Source of the DNA: Clostridiales bacterium
Lineage (GTDB): Bacteria > Bacillota > Clostridia > Lachnospirales > Lachnospiraceae
Length of the DNA stretch: 64,000 bases
Direction: 5' to 3'
Assembly: GCA_012735495.1 (NCBI GenBank)
Contig: JAAYHD010000044.1
Coordinates: forward strand, 27,060 to 91,059
Part shown: one piece after another, positions 33,094-42,737 of the stretch
Layout of the letters: the number at the start of each line of letters is the position of its first letter
Numbering within the stretch: the first letter of the stretch is position 1
Translations under genes and position numbers: made by a program
Notes under the pieces: generated by a model
Seen by the model: only the letters and a program-made list of their open reading frames with translations
What the model was told of the DNA's origin: nothing
Database searches by the model: none

Positions 33094-34023
33094 CTATTCA
33101 TTATTAAATAATGCGTTAACAAAATCAGATGCGTTGAATTTCTGCAGGTCGTCTATCTGTTCCCCAATGCCAATATATTTTACCGGTATACCAAGCTCAG
33201 CCTGAATGGCTACGGCGATCCCTCCCTTGGCGGTTCCGTCAAGCTTTGTCAGCACTATTCCGGTTAAATTCGCAACCTCGTTGAATTCCTTCGCCTGGGC
33301 CAATGCATTCTGTCCGGTGGTGCTGTCAAGAACCACGAGGGTCTCCAGATGGCCTTCGGGGAATTCCCTTTCAATTATACGGTTGATTTTTCTAAGCTCC
33401 TCCATAAGGTTCTTTTTGTTATGAAGCCTTCCGGCGGTATCGCAGATGAGAATATCGGCTTTTCTTGCCTTGAAAGCCGAAACCGCATCATATATAACCG
33501 CAGCCGGGTCGGAGCCTTCCTTTCCTGATATTATATCAACATTAGCACGATGAGCCCACTGTGTCAACTGCTCTATTGCGGCAGCCCTGAAGGTGTCAGC
33601 AGCGGCTATTATGACCTTTTTACCCTGCTCCCTATACTGTCCTGCGAGTTTGCCTACCGTAGTTGTTTTACCCACGCCGTTTACACCGATAACAAGTATA
33701 ATTGACCTCTTGTTTTCAAAACTATATGCTGATTCGTCAACAGTCATCTGCTCTTCAATGCTTTTTATCAACAGTTCCCTGCATTCCTGGGGGTTCTTAA
33801 TCTTGTTTTCTTTAACCTTTACCCTTAAGTTGTCCAGGATGGCGCCAGTGGCCTTTACTCCTATATCGGCCATGATCAGCGTCTCCTCAAGCTCTTCATA
33901 AAACTCCTCGTCTATGGATGAAAAGCCGCTTAAAACCGCTTCAATTCCGTGTGCTATACTGTTTCTGGTTTTCGAAAGTCCGTTTACAAGCTTGCCAAAA
34001 AAACCGGTCTTATTATCTCCCAT
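33094..34023 (-). CDS. ftsY: Signal recognition particle receptor FtsY
   Basis: FtsY docks SRP-ribosome complexes at the membrane. The 309-residue protein consists of the NG domains with almost no acidic A domain: GVNGVGKTTTVGKLAG (about residues 112-127), DTAGRLHNKKNLMEEL, TKLDGTAKGG and the C-terminal GEQIDDLQKFN. This compact form is normal in Clostridia. The ATG at 34021-34023 follows GGAGG. It lies 23 bases after smc in the conserved rnc-smc-ftsY order. Confidence 0.97.
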   Translation of the reverse strand: MGDNKTGFFGKLVNGLSKTRNSIAHGIEAVLSGFSSIDEEFYEELEETLIMADIGVKATGAILDNLRVKVKENKIKNPQECRELLIKSIEEQMTVDESAYSFENKRSIILVIGVNGVGKTTTVGKLAGQYREQGKKVIIAAADTFRAAAIEQLTQWAHRANVDIISGKEGSDPAAVIYDAVSAFKARKADILICDTAGRLHNKKNLMEELRKINRIIEREFPEGHLETLVVLDSTTGQNALAQAKEFNEVANLTGIVLTKLDGTAKGGIAVAIQAELGIPVKYIGIGEQIDDLQKFNASDFVNALFNNE

Positions 34024-34046
34024 TGATACCTCCATAATGATGTAAT

Positions 34047-37000
34047 CTATTTATCCAACTCATGTTCTATCAAGCTTACCGATACCAGTGTGGATACGCC
34101 TTTTTCCTGCATTGTAATACCGTACAGGATATCGGCAACGGCCATGGTGTTTCTCCTGTGTGTAATCATAATAAACTGTGTTTCGTTAGACAGCTTCTTG
34201 AGATATTTTGCGAAGCGCTTGACGTTGGAATCGTCAAGGGCGGCCTCAATCTCGTCAAGAAGGCAGAATGGCGACGGCTTGAGATTGAGTATGGCAAACA
34301 GCAGGCTTATGGCTGTCAGAGCCTTTTCTCCGCCGGAAAGCTGCATGATGTTTTGAAGCTTCTTTCCCGGAGGCTGCGCATTAATCCGGATGCCCGCTTC
34401 CAGTATGTCGTCGCTGTCAGTAAGCTCCAGGTCGGCCTTTCCTCCGCCGAACAGCTCCCTAAATACAAGATCGAACTGCCTGTTTATGGCTTCGAACTGC
34501 TTTTCAAACTGCAGTCTCATTTCGGTATTCAGCTCATTGATGATATTAACAAGCTTTTCTTCGGAACGAATCAGGTCTTCACGCTGTATTACAAGGAAGT
34601 TGTACCTCTCCGACAGGTTCTTGTAATCTTCAATGGCATTAACATTAATATCTCCCAGTTCCTTGATTTTAGTCCTGATTTCCTGAATCGCCTTTTTGGT
34701 CCCTGCGGGTACGGGGCCTTTGCTTCCCAAATATTCCACAGCGGTAGAATAAGTAAGCTCGTACTCTTCCCACATATAATTCATCTGCTGGTCAAGCTGC
34801 TCGTCTATCTTATCCTTCTGGGAATTAAGCCTGATGCATTCCTTGTCAAGATCGTGAATACGGTTGGACAGCTCGTCCCTCTTATCGAAGAAGTTCTTGT
34901 GCTTCTTCGTGTTTTCTTCCCGTTCCTTGATCCGTTTCTTTATTTTCTCATCAAGCCTTGCAAGGTTATCCCTGGCCTCATCAATTGATTTCCTGGTCTG
35001 TTCTATGGTGTTTCTCTTTTCCTGGATAATGTCAAATGCCCTCTGCATATCGCCTTTTATGGCGGATTCGTCCTCATACAGCTTTTCAATCTCCCTCTTG
35101 ATCCTCTTAAGGTTCTCCATGATAAAGCTGTTGGCCTGTTCAAGGGACGAAAGCTCCATTCTTAATGCCGCGGCATTGTCTGAGGCGGCCTTCTCGGTTT
35201 CTCTTTCCTTTGAAAGCCGTATATTAAGCATCTCGATTTTATGCTCGAGCTCCGATGTATTAATCTGGTTTTCCGAAAGGGATTTATTGAGCTCCTCGAG
35301 ATTTTTGTTAAGATCAACAGCCTGAAGCTTTATTTCCTCGAGCTCCTTGACATAATCGGTATAAACCAACCCGGCTTCAGCCTTTTTTGCCACGGCCTGG
35401 TCCAGGTTAAGCTTTGCTGTGTTCTGCAGCAGGTATTTCTCCTGCAAAAGCTTTTTAACTTCCTCAAGCCGGGATAATTCCGCGGCTTTTTTAATGTTGC
35501 CCGCCTCAAGCCTTGACGACAAATCCTTAATTTTCTTTTGAAGCTTTTCGATTTCAGCCTCCAGGGCTTCAATCTCCCTGCGCCTTCCAAGAAGATTGCT
35601 TACATTTTTATAAGCTCCTCCCGATATGGAACCTCCCGGTGTGAAGTACTCACCTTCCCTGGTTACTATTCTCAGGGTATAATTATATTTTCTGGCTATG
35701 GCTGCCGCGTTGTCTATATGGTCAACAACGATTATTCTTCCAAGAAGGTACTCAACAACGGCATGGTACCTTTTATCTGCTTCGACAAGGGTGCTTGCGA
35801 CACCGATAACTCCCTTTTCAGACAAAACCTCATGTCCATGCAGGCCTTTCTGGGGAGTGATGTTTGTAAGAGGCAAAAACGTCGCTCTTCCATACTTGTT
35901 TTTCTTAAGGAACGCTATCAAATCCTTTGCCGAAGCCTCGTCCTCGGTTATTATGTACTGGATGGCCTGTCCCAGCGCGGTTTCTATGGCGGTTTCATAT
36001 TCCGCGTCCGTCTTGATTATATCTGCGACCACGCCGACTATCCCTGGACGCTCAGCCTTCTGTTCCATAACCCTCTTTATGCTGTTGCCGTATCCTTCAT
36101 ATCTTTCCGTAAGGTTTACGAGGGACTCCAGCCTGGATTTTTCAATATGGTACCTGGTTTGAAGCTCTTCAAGCTCACGGGCAATCCGGTCAATACCCAC
36201 CTGGGTTTCCCTTATCGAGCCTTCAATCCTGGCGCTTTCATCGGTTAGCCTGTTTATTTCATCAGTTATATTTCTCAGATCGTTTTCGCATGCTGATATG
36301 GCTTCGTCATATTGCTTTTCTTCGTTTTTAATTTTTATGATTCTTTGCTCGAGCTGGGTTTTTCTGTCTTCATTCTGCTCAAGCATGGTTTCATAACGCT
36401 GGATGTTGGATTTGATGCCGGAGTTTTTATTCATGTATTCGAATATGCCATTGCTGCACTCTTCGATATTCTTTGTATACTCTGCAATATTCCCCTTGAT
36501 TTTATCAAGCTCAACCAGTGCTTCACTCAGCTTGTCGTCAGCCAGGGATATTTTCAGGTCGATTTCTTCCTTTTTGCGTATATAATCCTGCTCTTCCGCT
36601 TTCTTTGCCAGAAGTTCCTTCTGGTTTGAATTAATCCTGTCCTTGTAATACTCATCATTCTGAAGCAGGGCGTTGATCTGCTCATTAAGTACCTTTATCT
36701 CGCCTTCCGCTTTTTCTATGTATAATAATAGCTCGTTATATGTGTTTTTGTCCGCTTCTATGCCAGCATCAAACTCTTCGAGCTGCTGTTCCAGCTTTTT
36801 ATATTCTTCCTTAATGCTCTCGTATTCTCTTTGGGCGGCATTCATGTCTTCCAAGGTTATATTAAGCTTTCTTTCAATGTCCTCCCTGGATTTATGCACC
36901 TTCTCATATTCCTTTAGGAACATCGATACCTCGAGGTTCTTTAGCTCTTCCTTGTACTTAAGGTATACCTTTGCAACCTCGGCCTGGCTTTTTAACGGCA

Positions 37001-37607
37001 CGAGCTGTCTTTCAATTTCCGAAATAATATCCGAAACCCTTGATAAATTTAATCTTTCCTCCTCGAGGTTTTTCTCGGCAATCATTTTCCTGCGCTTAAA
37101 CTTGACAATACCGGCGGCCTCGTCAAAAAGCTCCCTTCTGTCTTCCGGTTTTCCGCTTAAAATCTGGTCAATCTGTCCCTGCCCGATGATGGAATAGCCT
37201 TCCTTGCCGATACCGGTATCCATGAACAGCTCCTGGATATCCTTAAGGCGGCAGGGTGTCCCGTTTATGCTGTATTCGCTTTCTCCCGAACGGTATACCC
37301 GTCTTGTTACGGTTACCTCTTCATATTCAATGGGAAGCTTGTGATCTGAATTGTCGAGAGTAAGCGTTACATACGCGTATCCAAGAGGCTTTCTCATCTC
37401 CGTGCCTGAGAAGATGACATCCTCCATTTTTGAGCCCCTGAGCTGTTTTGCGCTCTGCTCCCCCAGCACCCAGCGGACCGCATCGGCTATGTTGCTCTTG
37501 CCGCTTCCGTTGGGACCGACAATAGCGGTTATCCCGTTGTTAAACTCAAGCAGCATTTTATTTGCAAAGGACTTAAACCCGTGTACTTCAATGCTTTTTA
37601 AATACAT
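34047..37607 (-). CDS. smc: Chromosome partition protein Smc
   Basis: SMC is the condensin ATPase that compacts and segregates chromosomes with ScpA and ScpB, both encoded at 58-59 kb. The 1186-residue protein has the N-terminal Walker A (GPNGSGKSNIADAVRW, residues 32-47) and a first coiled coil (about 165-500). The hinge lies at about 510-670 (GVVADIIKTDAEYETAIETALG, with glycine-rich GGSISGGA near its end), followed by a second coiled coil (about 680-1010). The C-terminal head has LSGGEKALTAISLLFAI and DEIEAALDD. Many shadow frames on the other strand are produced by the coiled-coil composition. Confidence 0.98.
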   Translation of the reverse strand: MYLKSIEVHGFKSFANKMLLEFNNGITAIVGPNGSGKSNIADAVRWVLGEQSAKQLRGSKMEDVIFSGTEMRKPLGYAYVTLTLDNSDHKLPIEYEEVTVTRRVYRSGESEYSINGTPCRLKDIQELFMDTGIGKEGYSIIGQGQIDQILSGKPEDRRELFDEAAGIVKFKRRKMIAEKNLEEERLNLSRVSDIISEIERQLVPLKSQAEVAKVYLKYKEELKNLEVSMFLKEYEKVHKSREDIERKLNITLEDMNAAQREYESIKEEYKKLEQQLEEFDAGIEADKNTYNELLLYIEKAEGEIKVLNEQINALLQNDEYYKDRINSNQKELLAKKAEEQDYIRKKEEIDLKISLADDKLSEALVELDKIKGNIAEYTKNIEECSNGIFEYMNKNSGIKSNIQRYETMLEQNEDRKTQLEQRIIKIKNEEKQYDEAISACENDLRNITDEINRLTDESARIEGSIRETQVGIDRIARELEELQTRYHIEKSRLESLVNLTERYEGYGNSIKRVMEQKAERPGIVGVVADIIKTDAEYETAIETALGQAIQYIITEDEASAKDLIAFLKKNKYGRATFLPLTNITPQKGLHGHEVLSEKGVIGVASTLVEADKRYHAVVEYLLGRIIVVDHIDNAAAIARKYNYTLRIVTREGEYFTPGGSISGGAYKNVSNLLGRRREIEALEAEIEKLQKKIKDLSSRLEAGNIKKAAELSRLEEVKKLLQEKYLLQNTAKLNLDQAVAKKAEAGLVYTDYVKELEEIKLQAVDLNKNLEELNKSLSENQINTSELEHKIEMLNIRLSKERETEKAASDNAAALRMELSSLEQANSFIMENLKRIKREIEKLYEDESAIKGDMQRAFDIIQEKRNTIEQTRKSIDEARDNLARLDEKIKKRIKEREENTKKHKNFFDKRDELSNRIHDLDKECIRLNSQKDKIDEQLDQQMNYMWEEYELTYSTAVEYLGSKGPVPAGTKKAIQEIRTKIKELGDINVNAIEDYKNLSERYNFLVIQREDLIRSEEKLVNIINELNTEMRLQFEKQFEAINRQFDLVFRELFGGGKADLELTDSDDILEAGIRINAQPPGKKLQNIMQLSGGEKALTAISLLFAILNLKPSPFCLLDEIEAALDDSNVKRFAKYLKKLSNETQFIMITHRRNTMAVADILYGITMQEKGVSTLVSVSLIEHELDK

Positions 37608-37627
37608 ATGTTTCTCCCATCCGTAAT

Positions 37628-38335
37628 TTATTCGCCTTTAAGTATTTTAATCGCCTGCATGGCCGCTTCCTGTTCGGCGGCCTTCTTGGTTTTTCCCACC
37701 CCTGTGCTTATATGCTTATTATCTATATATAAAGCCATTGTAAAGGATTTATTGTGATCCGGCCCTTCCTCGGATATAAGCTTATAACGGATTTTTTGCC
37801 TGTTGTCATCATTTTGGATCATTTCCTGCAGGATGGTCTTGCTATCGAAAAAGAGCTCCCTGTGCTCGGCATTTTTAAGAATCTTTTCCTTTATAAACTC
37901 TTTTGCGCTAGCAAAACCACCATCAAGATAGATAGCTCCGATTATTGCCTCAAGCGCATCGGACAAAATCGATTCCCTCTGCCTTCCGCCGGTTAAGTCC
38001 TCACCCTTGCCAAGCAGAAGAAACTCTCCTATATTCAAATCCCGGGCGCAGACGGACAAGGACTGTTCACAGACTATGCCCGCCCTTATCTTTGTCAGAT
38101 CCCCCTCGGGCAAATCCTTATACTTGTGATACACATAGTCGCTCGCAACAAGCTCCAATACCGCATCACCCAGAAATTCAAGGCGTTCATTGTTCTCATC
38201 CCTGCGCATCTTCATTTCATTGGTATAGGAGCTGTGTGAAAGGGCCTGCAACAGGAGCTTTTCATTTTTAAAACTATATCCGATACGTTTTTTCAGTTCC
38301 GAAAGAAATGTATCGGACTTCTTCTTCCATTTCAC
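37628..38335 (-). CDS. rnc: Ribonuclease III
   Basis: RNase III cuts double-stranded RNA in rRNA and mRNA processing. The 235-residue protein has the endonuclease signature NERLEFLGDAVLELV (about residues 45-59), the DALEAIIGAIYLDGG second acidic site, and a C-terminal double-strand RNA-binding domain from about residue 160. The start is set at a GTG (38333-38335) preceded by GGAGGA with normal spacing; an ATG at 38383 would place the start inside the upstream terminator. It lies 20 bases before smc. Confidence 0.96.
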   Translation of the reverse strand: MKWKKKSDTFLSELKKRIGYSFKNEKLLLQALSHSSYTNEMKMRRDENNERLEFLGDAVLELVASDYVYHKYKDLPEGDLTKIRAGIVCEQSLSVCARDLNIGEFLLLGKGEDLTGGRQRESILSDALEAIIGAIYLDGGFASAKEFIKEKILKNAEHRELFFDSKTILQEMIQNDDNRQKIRYKLISEEGPDHNKSFTMALYIDNKHISTGVGKTKKAAEQEAAMQAIKILKGE

Positions 38336-38369
38336 AGCAAATCCTCCAAAAATAAAAAAATATATTGAA

Positions 38370-38413
38370 TTAAAGCCCATCAAATAAGGAAATCCTTATT
38401 CACAGGGCTTTAA
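38370..38413 (-). terminator. Two-part terminator hairpin after acpP
   Basis: An outer 9-bp stem (TTAAAGCCC/GGGCTTTAA, 370-378 and 405-413) and an inner 8-bp stem (AATAAGGA/TCCTTATT, 383-390 and 393-400) stack with a small internal loop. On the minus strand it is followed by an A/T-rich tract with a run of seven T. It separates acpP from rnc. Confidence 0.7.
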
Positions 38414-38440
38414 CCTGATGCTTAGATTATATTATATTTT

Positions 38441-38677
38441 TCAATTTATCGCATTCTTGATCTTCTCAACAGCGTCGCCGACTGTAACGATGTTCTCGGC
38501 ATCTTCATTTGATATCTCGATATCAAATTCCTCTTCAATACCCATTATTATCTGGAACAGATCCAATGAATCGGCACCAAGATCATCTACAAATGTTGTT
38601 TCCATTGTAATTTCATCCGGATCAACATTCAAAACCTCGCTTATGATTTTCTGAAGCTTTTCAAATTCCATAATCAT
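38441..38677 (-). CDS. acpP: Acyl carrier protein
   Basis: This acidic 78-residue carrier holds fatty-acyl chains on a phosphopantetheine attached to the serine in [16 protein letters not shown] (about Ser 37). It is downstream of plsX by 18 bases, the usual Firmicute plsX-acpP arrangement. fabD/fabG, which often sit between the two, are missing here. Confidence 0.97.
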   Translation of the reverse strand: MIMEFEKLQKIISEVLNVDPDEITMETTFVDDLGADSLDLFQIIMGIEEEFDIEISNEDAENIVTVGDAVEKIKNAIN

Positions 38678-38695
38678 TCACCCTTCTTTATATTA

Positions 38696-39706
38696 TTATT
38701 CGGTTACTTTAAGATTTGCCTCTATTTTTTCTTTGATTCCCTGCTCAGTAAATGTCAGGCATTGGAATATCGTATTTCTTATCTCAATGCTGTCCGAACT
38801 TCCGTGGGTCTTGACAACCAATCCCTTAAGGCCAAGCATGGGAGCTCCGCCATACTGAGCGAAATCAAAGGCTTTTAACGTTTTCTTCAAGGCCGGTTTT
38901 GAAAGAAGCGCGCCGATCTTGCTTCTCGTGGTGCTCAAAAGCCCTTCCTTTATTTTTTGAAGAAGAGCCATTCCAAGCCCTTCATAAAGCTTGAGAATAA
39001 CATTTCCGACAAACGCTTCACATACGATTACGTCAGCTTTTCCATACGGTATATCCCTGGCTTCGATGCTTCCGATGAAGTTTATGTCCGGCAGAGCCTT
39101 CAGCAAAGGAAATGTCTCCTTTACCAGGGCATTGCCCTTTTCCTCTTCAGCGCCTATGTTTACGATGGCAACCCTTGGATTCCTGATGCCGACAACATTC
39201 TCCATGTAGATGGAGCCCATCCGGGCAAACTGGACCAAATGGGAAGGCCTTGCGTCCACATTGGCGCCGCAGTCAATCAGCAGGGAAACGCCGTTTATCG
39301 TTGGAATTAAAGGAGCAAGGGGCGAACGTTCGACACCTTTTATTCTTCCGATTATAAGCTGGCCGCCTGCTAGTACAGCGCCGGTGCTTCCCGCGGAAAC
39401 AAAAGCATCCGCCTCGCCCGACTTGACCAGGTTGAGCGCAACCACAATGGATGAGTTCTTTTTGCTGCGGACCGCCATAACCGGAGACTCGTTGTTTGTT
39501 ATGATCTCGTCCGCATTAACAATAATTATACGCTCTTTGTCATATTCATATACACTTAGCTCGTTCAATATGACATCCTTTTGACCTACAAGAATAACTT
39601 TGATTTCCGGTTTTTCCTGTACGGCCAAAACCGCGCCCTTGATTATCTCCTTTGGAGCGTAGTCACCGCCCATTGCATCGACTGCAACCGTAACCGTTCT
39701 TTGCAT
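38696..39706 (-). CDS. plsX: Phosphate acyltransferase PlsX
   Basis: PlsX converts acyl-ACP to acyl-phosphate, the substrate of PlsY. The 336-residue protein begins VTVAVDAMGGDYAPKEIIKGA and contains SAGSTGAVLAGG, PTINGVSLLIDCGANVDA, FVGNVILKLYEGLG and a terminal TIFQ block; length is normal. An FapR operator, common before plsX in Bacillus, is not visible in the 232-base gap. No fatty-acid synthesis gene other than acpP is adjacent. Confidence 0.97.
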   Translation of the reverse strand: MQRTVTVAVDAMGGDYAPKEIIKGAVLAVQEKPEIKVILVGQKDVILNELSVYEYDKERIIIVNADEIITNNESPVMAVRSKKNSSIVVALNLVKSGEADAFVSAGSTGAVLAGGQLIIGRIKGVERSPLAPLIPTINGVSLLIDCGANVDARPSHLVQFARMGSIYMENVVGIRNPRVAIVNIGAEEEKGNALVKETFPLLKALPDINFIGSIEARDIPYGKADVIVCEAFVGNVILKLYEGLGMALLQKIKEGLLSTTRSKIGALLSKPALKKTLKAFDFAQYGGAPMLGLKGLVVKTHGSSDSIEIRNTIFQCLTFTEQGIKEKIEANLKVTE

Positions 39707-39901
39707 AAATACTCCAATCTTTCCTGACGTTTTAATTATATGTAATCAGCCCGAAAATAGTTAAATTATGTCTCTTGCGGCTAACCTATAAATTAATATA
39801 CTTCATATCAAATTAAAAATCAACCTGTATTTTTATAATAAGAAATTTATATTAAATGCCTTGATTTTTCGGTGTTTCAGGCATATTGCGCATAATAAAA
39901 C

Positions 39902-39929
39902 GAGCCGCAGACATGGAGTGTCGCAGCTC
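39902..39929 (-). terminator. Intrinsic terminator after cheR
   Basis: An imperfect GC-rich stem (GAGCTGCGACA against TGTCTGCGGCTC with G-U pairs and one bulge) is followed on the minus strand by GTTTTATTAT. It lies 10 bases past the cheR stop. The remaining bases 39707-39901 hold no gene that I can support. Confidence 0.7.
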
Positions 39930-39938
39930 ACAATATAT

Positions 39939-40718
39939 TCACTGTTTTATGTAGAAGAAAGACCTCATACTGATAAAACCAAGCTTTGCCGCATGAAGCA
40001 CCTGTTCCGTGCTTCCGACAAATAGTACGCCGTTTTTCGATAAGGACTTTACGATGCCGTCATATACGCGGTTCTTGGCCTCGTCGGTGAAATATATAAG
40101 TACATTGCGGCACACTATCATGCTGCAGTCCGAAGGGTAAGGATCCTTTAACAGGTCGTGGTGCTTAAAGGTTACACAGGACTTTATTTCATCCGTTATC
40201 TTGTAGGTGTTCTCATCCTGTTTTATAAAATACCTGTCGATAAACTCCCGTGGCAAATCCTTCAGGCTCTTTTTATTATATATGCCGATTCTCGCCTTTT
40301 CCAGGACAAGCTTGTCTATATCCGTGGCATAGATTCTTATCTTGCTTAACGGCAAGAACTTAGAAAGGAGCATTGCCAGGGAATATGGCTCATCACCTGT
40401 TGAACATGCCGCGCTCCATATTTTCAGCCGATCACCGAAGATGTTCAGAAGATAAGGTATTACTTCGTTCTCCAGTATCTTCCACTGATCGGGATTGCGG
40501 TAAAACTCGGACACATTGATAGTAATATGGTTTATGAACTCATCATAATACTCTTTATTGGTCTTCAGCAGTTTTACGTAGTCTTTATACGAGGAGATGC
40601 CATGTTTCATTATCAGTGAGTCGATCCGGCGTTTCATCTGCCGTTCCTTATATGAATTCAAATCAATACTGGTTAATTGATAGATTTCATCCTTGAATGC
40701 TTCGTAATCGCCCAGCAC
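39939..40718 (-). CDS. cheR: Chemoreceptor glutamate methyltransferase CheR
   Basis: CheR methylates glutamates of chemoreceptors using SAM. The 259-residue protein has the N-terminal all-helical domain (YKERQMKRRIDSLI) and the SAM-binding core: WSAACSTGDEPYSLAMLL, ATDIDKLVLEKARIGIY and the VCRNVLIYF motif near residue 207. The C-terminal GVLFVGSTEQV segment is also typical. No other chemotaxis gene is in the window; it directly follows the ispH-S1 fusion gene by 21 bases, an unexpected pairing. Confidence 0.93.
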   Translation of the reverse strand: MLGDYEAFKDEIYQLTSIDLNSYKERQMKRRIDSLIMKHGISSYKDYVKLLKTNKEYYDEFINHITINVSEFYRNPDQWKILENEVIPYLLNIFGDRLKIWSAACSTGDEPYSLAMLLSKFLPLSKIRIYATDIDKLVLEKARIGIYNKKSLKDLPREFIDRYFIKQDENTYKITDEIKSCVTFKHHDLLKDPYPSDCSMIVCRNVLIYFTDEAKNRVYDGIVKSLSKNGVLFVGSTEQVLHAAKLGFISMRSFFYIKQ

Positions 40719-40739
40719 ACCGGTATCTCCTTTGTTATA

Positions 40740-42725
40740 TTATTTTTCGTCGGTTTTCTCCCCGGTTTCCCCGGCAGGCTCAGTAATATCTTCTGTCGCC
40801 GTATTTTCTGCTGGTTCCTCTTCTGCCCCGGTCTCTTCCGGTTTGGCTTCCATAGCCTTGATGCTCAAGCTGATCTTCTTTTCTTCCTTGTTAAATTCAA
40901 CAACCTTTGCCGTGATTTCCTGTCCGATGGAAAGCACGCTTGAAGGCTTGTCGACATGCTCTTTCGATATCTGTGATACATGAAGCAGAGCATCAATGCC
41001 GGGCTCAAGCTCGATGAATGCACCGAAATCGGTCATCCGCGCCACCCTGCCCGTTACAACGCTGCCAGCGGCATACTTCTCTTCTGCATTAAGCCAAGGA
41101 TTCTGATCCTCAAACTTTAAGCTTAAGGCTATCTTTTCACCTTGTATATCCTTTATAAAAGCCTTAACCTTGTCGCCAACCTTGAAAATCTTCTTCGGAT
41201 TCTCGACACGGCCCCATGACATCTCGGATATATGAAGCAGTCCGTCGGCTCCGCCAAGGTCGATAAACACACCAAAGTCGGTTATATTCTTTACGGTTCC
41301 TTCAACGGTCATGCCAACCTGGATTCTTTCAAACAGCTCCTTCTTCTGCGCTTCCTTTTCAGCAACAATCAGCCTTCTGCGGTCGCCGATAATCCTTCTC
41401 TTCTTTGGATTGAACTCGGTAATTACAAAGCTGATCTTCTGTCCTGCGTACTTGGATAAATCCTTCTCGTAAGTATCGGAAACAAGGCTTGCCGGTATGA
41501 ATACCCTGGCTTCATCAACAATAACGCTTAGGCCGCCGTTTAATACTGATGCCACCTCTGCTGTAAGAATCTCCTGGTTATTATAGGCTTCCTCCAGCCT
41601 CTTGTTGGCCCTTTCGGCGGCAAGACGCTTGTAGGTGAGCATAACCTGGCCTTCTCCATCGTTTACCTTAAGGATTTTAGCGGTCATTTTGTCACCGGGC
41701 TTTACGGCCGACTTAAGATCCAGGTTTGGATTGTTGGAATATTCGCTCTTAGGTATTATTCCTTCCGACTTGTAGCCTATATTTAAGATGATTTCGTCAT
41801 CTTTAACATCCAAGACTATACCTTCAACAATGTCCCCATTGCTGATATTCAAAACATTTTCTTCCTGTAATAATTGCTCAAAGCTTTTTTCTGTCATAAT
41901 GGTAAGAACCTCCTCGATAATTTTATGCGGAGTCGAAGCCCCGGCTGTAATACCTACCTTCCAGAAAGGCTTGAACAAGCTCATATCCAAGTCTTCCGGC
42001 TTTTGAATAAAGTAAGTATTTTCGCATTCTTTTTTGCATATATCATAAAGCTTCCTTGTGTTGGAGCTTTCTTTTCCGCCTATTACAATCATGGCGTCCG
42101 ACTGCCGCGCAAGCATGCGGGCCTCCGTTTGCCGTGATTGTGTAGCATTGCATATGGTATTAAAAACAAGTATATCATAACCTTTTTTTGATATTATTTC
42201 AACTAATTCTTGAAATCTGTCGTAATTAAATGTTGTTTGCGCAACGATGCAGATTTTTGTATCCCGGGGAATATTTAACCGCTGTGCATCCTCAATATTT
42301 TCAATAACAGTATAACTCTTGCTGGCGCACCATCCGATAATGCCGATGACCTCCGGATGATTGCCGTCCCCAATAATAATTATGTGACGGTCAGCATATT
42401 TGCTTGCAATGGTGTGTATCTTTTTAACAAAAGGGCATGTCGCGTCAATAATGTTATGACCGCATGAAGCAAGCTTATCCAGTGTCTCCTTCGGCACTCC
42501 ATGGGAGCGTATGACTATTGTTCCCTTAGGCATTTCGTTTAATTCCTCGGGAGATTCTATAACCCTTACGCCTCTTTTACCAAGCTCCTCAACGACCGTT
42601 TCATTGTGGATTATTGATCCGTAAGTATAAATAATCCCGCCCTTATCCAGTTCATCATAAACCACATCCACAGCACGTTTTACACCGAAACAGAACCCGG
42701 CGCTTTCGGCAACCTTTATGTCCAA
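40740..42725 (-). CDS. ispH: Fused HMBPP reductase (IspH) and ribosomal protein S1
   Basis: The 661-residue protein joins IspH, the last enzyme of the MEP isoprenoid pathway, to four S1 RNA-binding repeats. IspH occupies residues 1-285 with iron-sulfur ligands C12 (GFCFGVKRA), C97 (DATCPFVKK) and C192 (NTICNATQSRQ). S1 repeats follow at about 300-365, 385-450, 470-540 and 555-625 (for example GTVKNITDFGVFIDLGGADG). The tail is acidic. This fusion is well known in Clostridia and probably replaces a separate rpsA. The junction MTEKSFEQLLQEENV looks like a native S1 start, so an internal start is conceivable. It precedes cheR and follows cmk. Confidence 0.95.
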   Translation of the reverse strand: MDIKVAESAGFCFGVKRAVDVVYDELDKGGIIYTYGSIIHNETVVEELGKRGVRVIESPEELNEMPKGTIVIRSHGVPKETLDKLASCGHNIIDATCPFVKKIHTIASKYADRHIIIIGDGNHPEVIGIIGWCASKSYTVIENIEDAQRLNIPRDTKICIVAQTTFNYDRFQELVEIISKKGYDILVFNTICNATQSRQTEARMLARQSDAMIVIGGKESSNTRKLYDICKKECENTYFIQKPEDLDMSLFKPFWKVGITAGASTPHKIIEEVLTIMTEKSFEQLLQEENVLNISNGDIVEGIVLDVKDDEIILNIGYKSEGIIPKSEYSNNPNLDLKSAVKPGDKMTAKILKVNDGEGQVMLTYKRLAAERANKRLEEAYNNQEILTAEVASVLNGGLSVIVDEARVFIPASLVSDTYEKDLSKYAGQKISFVITEFNPKKRRIIGDRRRLIVAEKEAQKKELFERIQVGMTVEGTVKNITDFGVFIDLGGADGLLHISEMSWGRVENPKKIFKVGDKVKAFIKDIQGEKIALSLKFEDQNPWLNAEEKYAAGSVVTGRVARMTDFGAFIELEPGIDALLHVSQISKEHVDKPSSVLSIGQEITAKVVEFNKEEKKISLSIKAMEAKPEETGAEEEPAENTATEDITEPAGETGEKTDEK

Positions 42726-42737
42726 TGCCGCATCTCC

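Noticed and set aside
34062..34988. Long plus-strand open frame of 308 codons inside smc
   Set aside because: It is antisense to the conserved Smc head and coiled coil, lacks a ribosome binding site and shows no domain. The frame comes from the composition of the coiled-coil coding strand.
39707..39901. FapR operator upstream of plsX
   Set aside because: No palindromic FapR-like site was found in the gap; only AT-rich sequence with a possible -10 is present.
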